In this document: one piece after another, positions 50,250 to 52,489 of the stretch
How the letters are laid out: every line of letters starts with the position of its first letter
How positions within the stretch are numbered: the stretch's first letter is position 1
Source: Dehalococcoidales bacterium
GTDB taxonomy: Bacteria; Chloroflexota; Dehalococcoidia; Lucifugimonadales; Lucifugimonadaceae
Assembly (NCBI GenBank): GCA_009937255.1
Contig: JAACCT010000029.1
Coordinates: 1 to 52,489 of the forward strand
Direction: 5' to 3'
DNA length: 52,489 bases
The notes under the pieces: model-generated
Told to the model about the DNA's origin: nothing
The model's database searches: none
The model's input: only the letters and a program-made list of their open reading frames with translations
Made by a program: the position numbers and the translations under genes

Positions 50250-51920
50250 ATGCTTCCTAAAATAAAAAAATTATCAAAGAATATATCTTTATTAATAAGT
50301 GCAGGTGAAGTAATTGATAAGCCTGTTTCGATAATAAAAGAATTAGTTGAAAATTCCATTGATGCTAGTGCAAAAAAAATTATTATAGAAATTAAAAATG
50401 GTGGAAAAGAATATATTTCAGTTACTGATGATGGAGATGGTATAAATCCTACTGAAATAGAACTGGCATTTGAAACCCATAGTACATCAAAATTAACTAC
50501 AAAAGATGATATTTATAAAGTTAGTTCTTTGGGATTTAGAGGTGAAGCGCTCTCATCAATATCATCGATTTCAAAAATAAAATGTATTTCAAGAATAAAA
50601 GAAAAAGATTTTGCAACATCTCTAGAAATTAAATTTGGGAATATAATAAATAAAACAAACGTTGGTGCTAATTATGGTACTAAAATTATTATAAATGAAA
50701 TTTTTTATAATATACCAGCAAGACTAAAATATTTAAAAAAAGGAAAATCTGAAGCAGGAAAAATAACCCAATTTATACAAAGTATATCTTTAGGATACCC
50801 AGAAATATCATTTAAATTAATTATTGATGATAGTACTAGAGTTATTACTGATGGTGACAATAGTCAGATTACTAATTTAATTAAATTTTATAAACTAAAT
50901 AGCCTAGATTTTATTAAGATTGATGTTAAAGAAAATAATTATCAACTCTTTGGATATATATCAAAACCTGATAATAATTTTGGCCATAGATCCCGAATGC
51001 ATATTAGTGTGAATAACAGAGTAATTAAAAATACTAAAATTTTCTATACTATTGAAAATGCTTACAAAAATTTTATTTCTAAAAAATTCCCAATTATATG
51101 TTTAAATATAAAAATTCCTTTTAACGAAGTAGATGTAAACGTTCATCCTCAAAAACATGAAATTAAATTAGAAAAAGAAAATGAAATTTTATCATTTATA
51201 TATAATAATTTGACTAAAATATTAAATTTAGAGATTCCTTCAAATACAATTAATTTTGAGTTAAATCAAAATAGAGTAATAGCAAATTATGAAAATAAAA
51301 GCTATAACCAAGATAAATTATTTGATTCAAATGAACCCATATCTTTAAAAAGTGCAATCCCTTTATTAAGATATGTAGGTCAAATTAAAAATTCTTTTAT
51401 TTTATGCGAAGATCCTGATGGATTATATATTGTAGATCAACATGCCGCGCATGAAAGAATATTATTTGAAAAATATTCTAATGAAAATCAATCAAATGAT
51501 TTTCAAATACTAAATATCAATAGATATATAGATTTAGGAGCTTCTAAAAATTTTAAAATAATAAATGAATTAGAAAAATTTAAAGAGATGGGATGGGATA
51601 TAGATGAGTCAGCAACAGGAGAAATAATAGTTAGGAATGTTCCTCACATCGGATTATATAAAACTAAAGCTACGGACTTAGATAAAATATTAAGTATTAT
51701 TTCAAACGACTTAAATAATGACACAGATACTCCCAAAAATATTATCTCTAAAAGGCTAGCTTGTCACTCAGCTGTACGAGCAGGAGATAAATTAAAAGAT
51801 TCAGAATCTATTAATTTAATAAATGATTTAGAAAAAACTGAAATTCCTTGGGATCCACATGGTAGGCCAGCTGTAATAAAATTGGACTATCAAAATATAT
51901 CAAGTCAATTTGGAAGATAG
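50250..51920 (+). CDS. mutL: DNA mismatch repair protein MutL
   Basis: A 556-residue protein. The GHKL ATPase domain is at 1-330 (ISAGEVIDKPVSIIKELVENSIDA; GFRGEALSSI; DVNVHPQKHEIK). The C-terminal dimerisation domain has the endonuclease motif DQHAAHERILFE (D396) as in MutS-partnered nicking MutLs, and LACHSAVRAG. The CPHGRP motif reads DPHGRP (D535), so the usual zinc Cys is absent. FGR ends the protein. It links MutS mismatch recognition to strand incision. ATG 2 bases after the extended MFS frame. Confidence 0.93.
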   Translation: MLPKIKKLSKNISLLISAGEVIDKPVSIIKELVENSIDASAKKIIIEIKNGGKEYISVTDDGDGINPTEIELAFETHSTSKLTTKDDIYKVSSLGFRGEALSSISSISKIKCISRIKEKDFATSLEIKFGNIINKTNVGANYGTKIIINEIFYNIPARLKYLKKGKSEAGKITQFIQSISLGYPEISFKLIIDDSTRVITDGDNSQITNLIKFYKLNSLDFIKIDVKENNYQLFGYISKPDNNFGHRSRMHISVNNRVIKNTKIFYTIENAYKNFISKKFPIICLNIKIPFNEVDVNVHPQKHEIKLEKENEILSFIYNNLTKILNLEIPSNTINFELNQNRVIANYENKSYNQDKLFDSNEPISLKSAIPLLRYVGQIKNSFILCEDPDGLYIVDQHAAHERILFEKYSNENQSNDFQILNINRYIDLGASKNFKIINELEKFKEMGWDIDESATGEIIVRNVPHIGLYKTKATDLDKILSIISNDLNNDTDTPKNIISKRLACHSAVRAGDKLKDSESINLINDLEKTEIPWDPHGRPAVIKLDYQNISSQFGR

Positions 51921-51966
51921 TGTATAATTTATATATAAGTCTTATTGATTTTGATTCAATTAAAAA

Positions 51967-52489
51967 ATGACTGATTTCATAAAATTATTATCCTTAATAT
52001 TAGGAAAAAAACCTACGAGTTTAATAGTAAATCCTTCTAGAGAAACTATCGTTGCTTCATTCGATATTGCAAAAAAAATTCAATTATATGATTATCAAAA
52101 ATTTTCAAATTTTAAAGAAGAAGTAATTAATGAACTAGAAAGTTTTCCATTAACTTTTGGGAGTTTCAGTTTTGATATAAAAAACAAAAAAAAATCAGAG
52201 GAATGGAAAAACTATCCCTTTATTGAATTTATTTTTCCTAGTTATGCAATTAAATATGAAAACAATAAATTTAATAGTTTTGGAGAAAATAAAGAATTAG
52301 ATTTATATTTTAAAAATAATATTCAAGAAGAATATAAATCTAATAAAAATGAGTCCAAAGATATATCTAATAAAAAATCAGATGATTGGATAAATTTAGT
52401 TAATAAAGCCAAAAAAAATATAAGTGATTCTAATTTAGAAAAAATTGTTGTCGCAGATATAAAAAAGTCTAAATTGAAAAATTTAAATA
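51967..52489 (+). CDS. Isochorismate synthase-like protein, N-terminal part, cut by window edge
   Basis: The ATG at 51967 opens a frame with no stop before the window end (174 residues). The first part resembles the N-terminal region of MenF/EntC-type enzymes (FPLTFGSFSFD, IEFIFPSYAI). The end, WINLVNKAKKNISDSNLEKIVVADIKK, matches the conserved segment W...V..A...I..G.L.KVVLAR that starts the chorismate-binding domain. It would turn chorismate into isochorismate for menaquinone or a siderophore. The chorismate made by the aroB/C/E/K block could feed it. The active-site part lies outside. Confidence 0.75.
   Translation, partial: MTDFIKLLSLILGKKPTSLIVNPSRETIVASFDIAKKIQLYDYQKFSNFKEEVINELESFPLTFGSFSFDIKNKKKSEEWKNYPFIEFIFPSYAIKYENNKFNSFGENKELDLYFKNNIQEEYKSNKNESKDISNKKSDDWINLVNKAKKNISDSNLEKIVVADIKKSKLKNLN

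Overview
The window is about 52.5 kb of very AT-rich, tightly packed bacterial chromosome. Gene starts and stops often overlap by 4 to 17 bases, no gap exceeds about 180 bases, and I see no insertion sequence, prophage or CRISPR array. The first genes are a pair of large membrane proteins (a DUF2298/'Chlor_Arch_YYY' protein and an Agl23/TIGR03663 protein) that I know mainly from Chloroflexi and archaea. The rest of the content is bacterial (AlaS, MutL, RuvX, AroA-E, RmuC, a bacterial-type tRNA-Sec), so my best inference is a streamlined, low-GC Chloroflexota lineage (Dehalococcoidia/SAR202-like). This is not proven from the sequence alone. TTG start codons with good Shine-Dalgarno sites are common.

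Layout: (1) 1-5.8 kb, plus strand: an envelope glycosylation/lipid-linked sugar module (DUF2298, Agl23, LPG-synthase-type membrane protein, FAD amine-oxidase-like enzyme), followed by an SDR dehydrogenase. (2) 5.8-11.2 kb, plus: a NuoE-NuoF-NuoG-like NADH-oxidising trimer, thioredoxin, a clear selenocysteine tRNA and a 53-residue membrane protein. (3) 11.2-17.9 kb, minus: lhgO, glycerate kinase, gmk, aroA, tyrA-like, an unknown protein and a PAC2 protein. (4) 18-25.9 kb: mixed housekeeping and unknown genes (MDR oxidoreductase, cyclophilin, EamA transporter, coaE, ornithine cyclodeaminase-like, class V aminotransferase-like, and an rmuC interrupted by a stop). (5) 25.9-32.5 kb, minus: a hydroxyacid dehydrogenase and then a corrinoid methyl-transfer cluster: RACo-like ASKHA protein, small Cys protein, corrinoid protein, UROD/MtaA-type methyltransferase, unknown 215-aa protein, homocysteine S-methyltransferase and a 'virulence factor' family protein. 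(6) 32.5-37.9 kb: hydroxyacid/sugar-acid metabolism (2-hydroxyacid dehydrogenase, HIBADH-like, tartrate/D-malate dehydrogenase-like, HAD phosphatase, IlvD/Edd dehydratase). (7) 38-46 kb, plus: rnd, alaS, ruvX, aroE, aroC, aroK, aroB, with a convergent MoaD/ThiS-like protein. (8) 46-52.5 kb: PfkB kinase, pyrD, an unknown protein, an MFS transporter with an in-frame TGA, mutL and the start of an isochorismate synthase.

The most interesting part is the corrinoid cluster (region 5). It has a methyl-accepting corrinoid protein, a zinc-type corrinoid methyltransferase, a homocysteine methyltransferase and a reductive activator, but no recognisable MttB/MtgB-type substrate methyltransferase. It also carries two unrecognised proteins that could supply a new specificity. 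Its intergenic region has a 28-base-period direct repeat, and its activator gene seems to be out of frame at an A-run. Together with the stops in rmuC and the MFS gene, there are three single-site lesions that need read-level checking.
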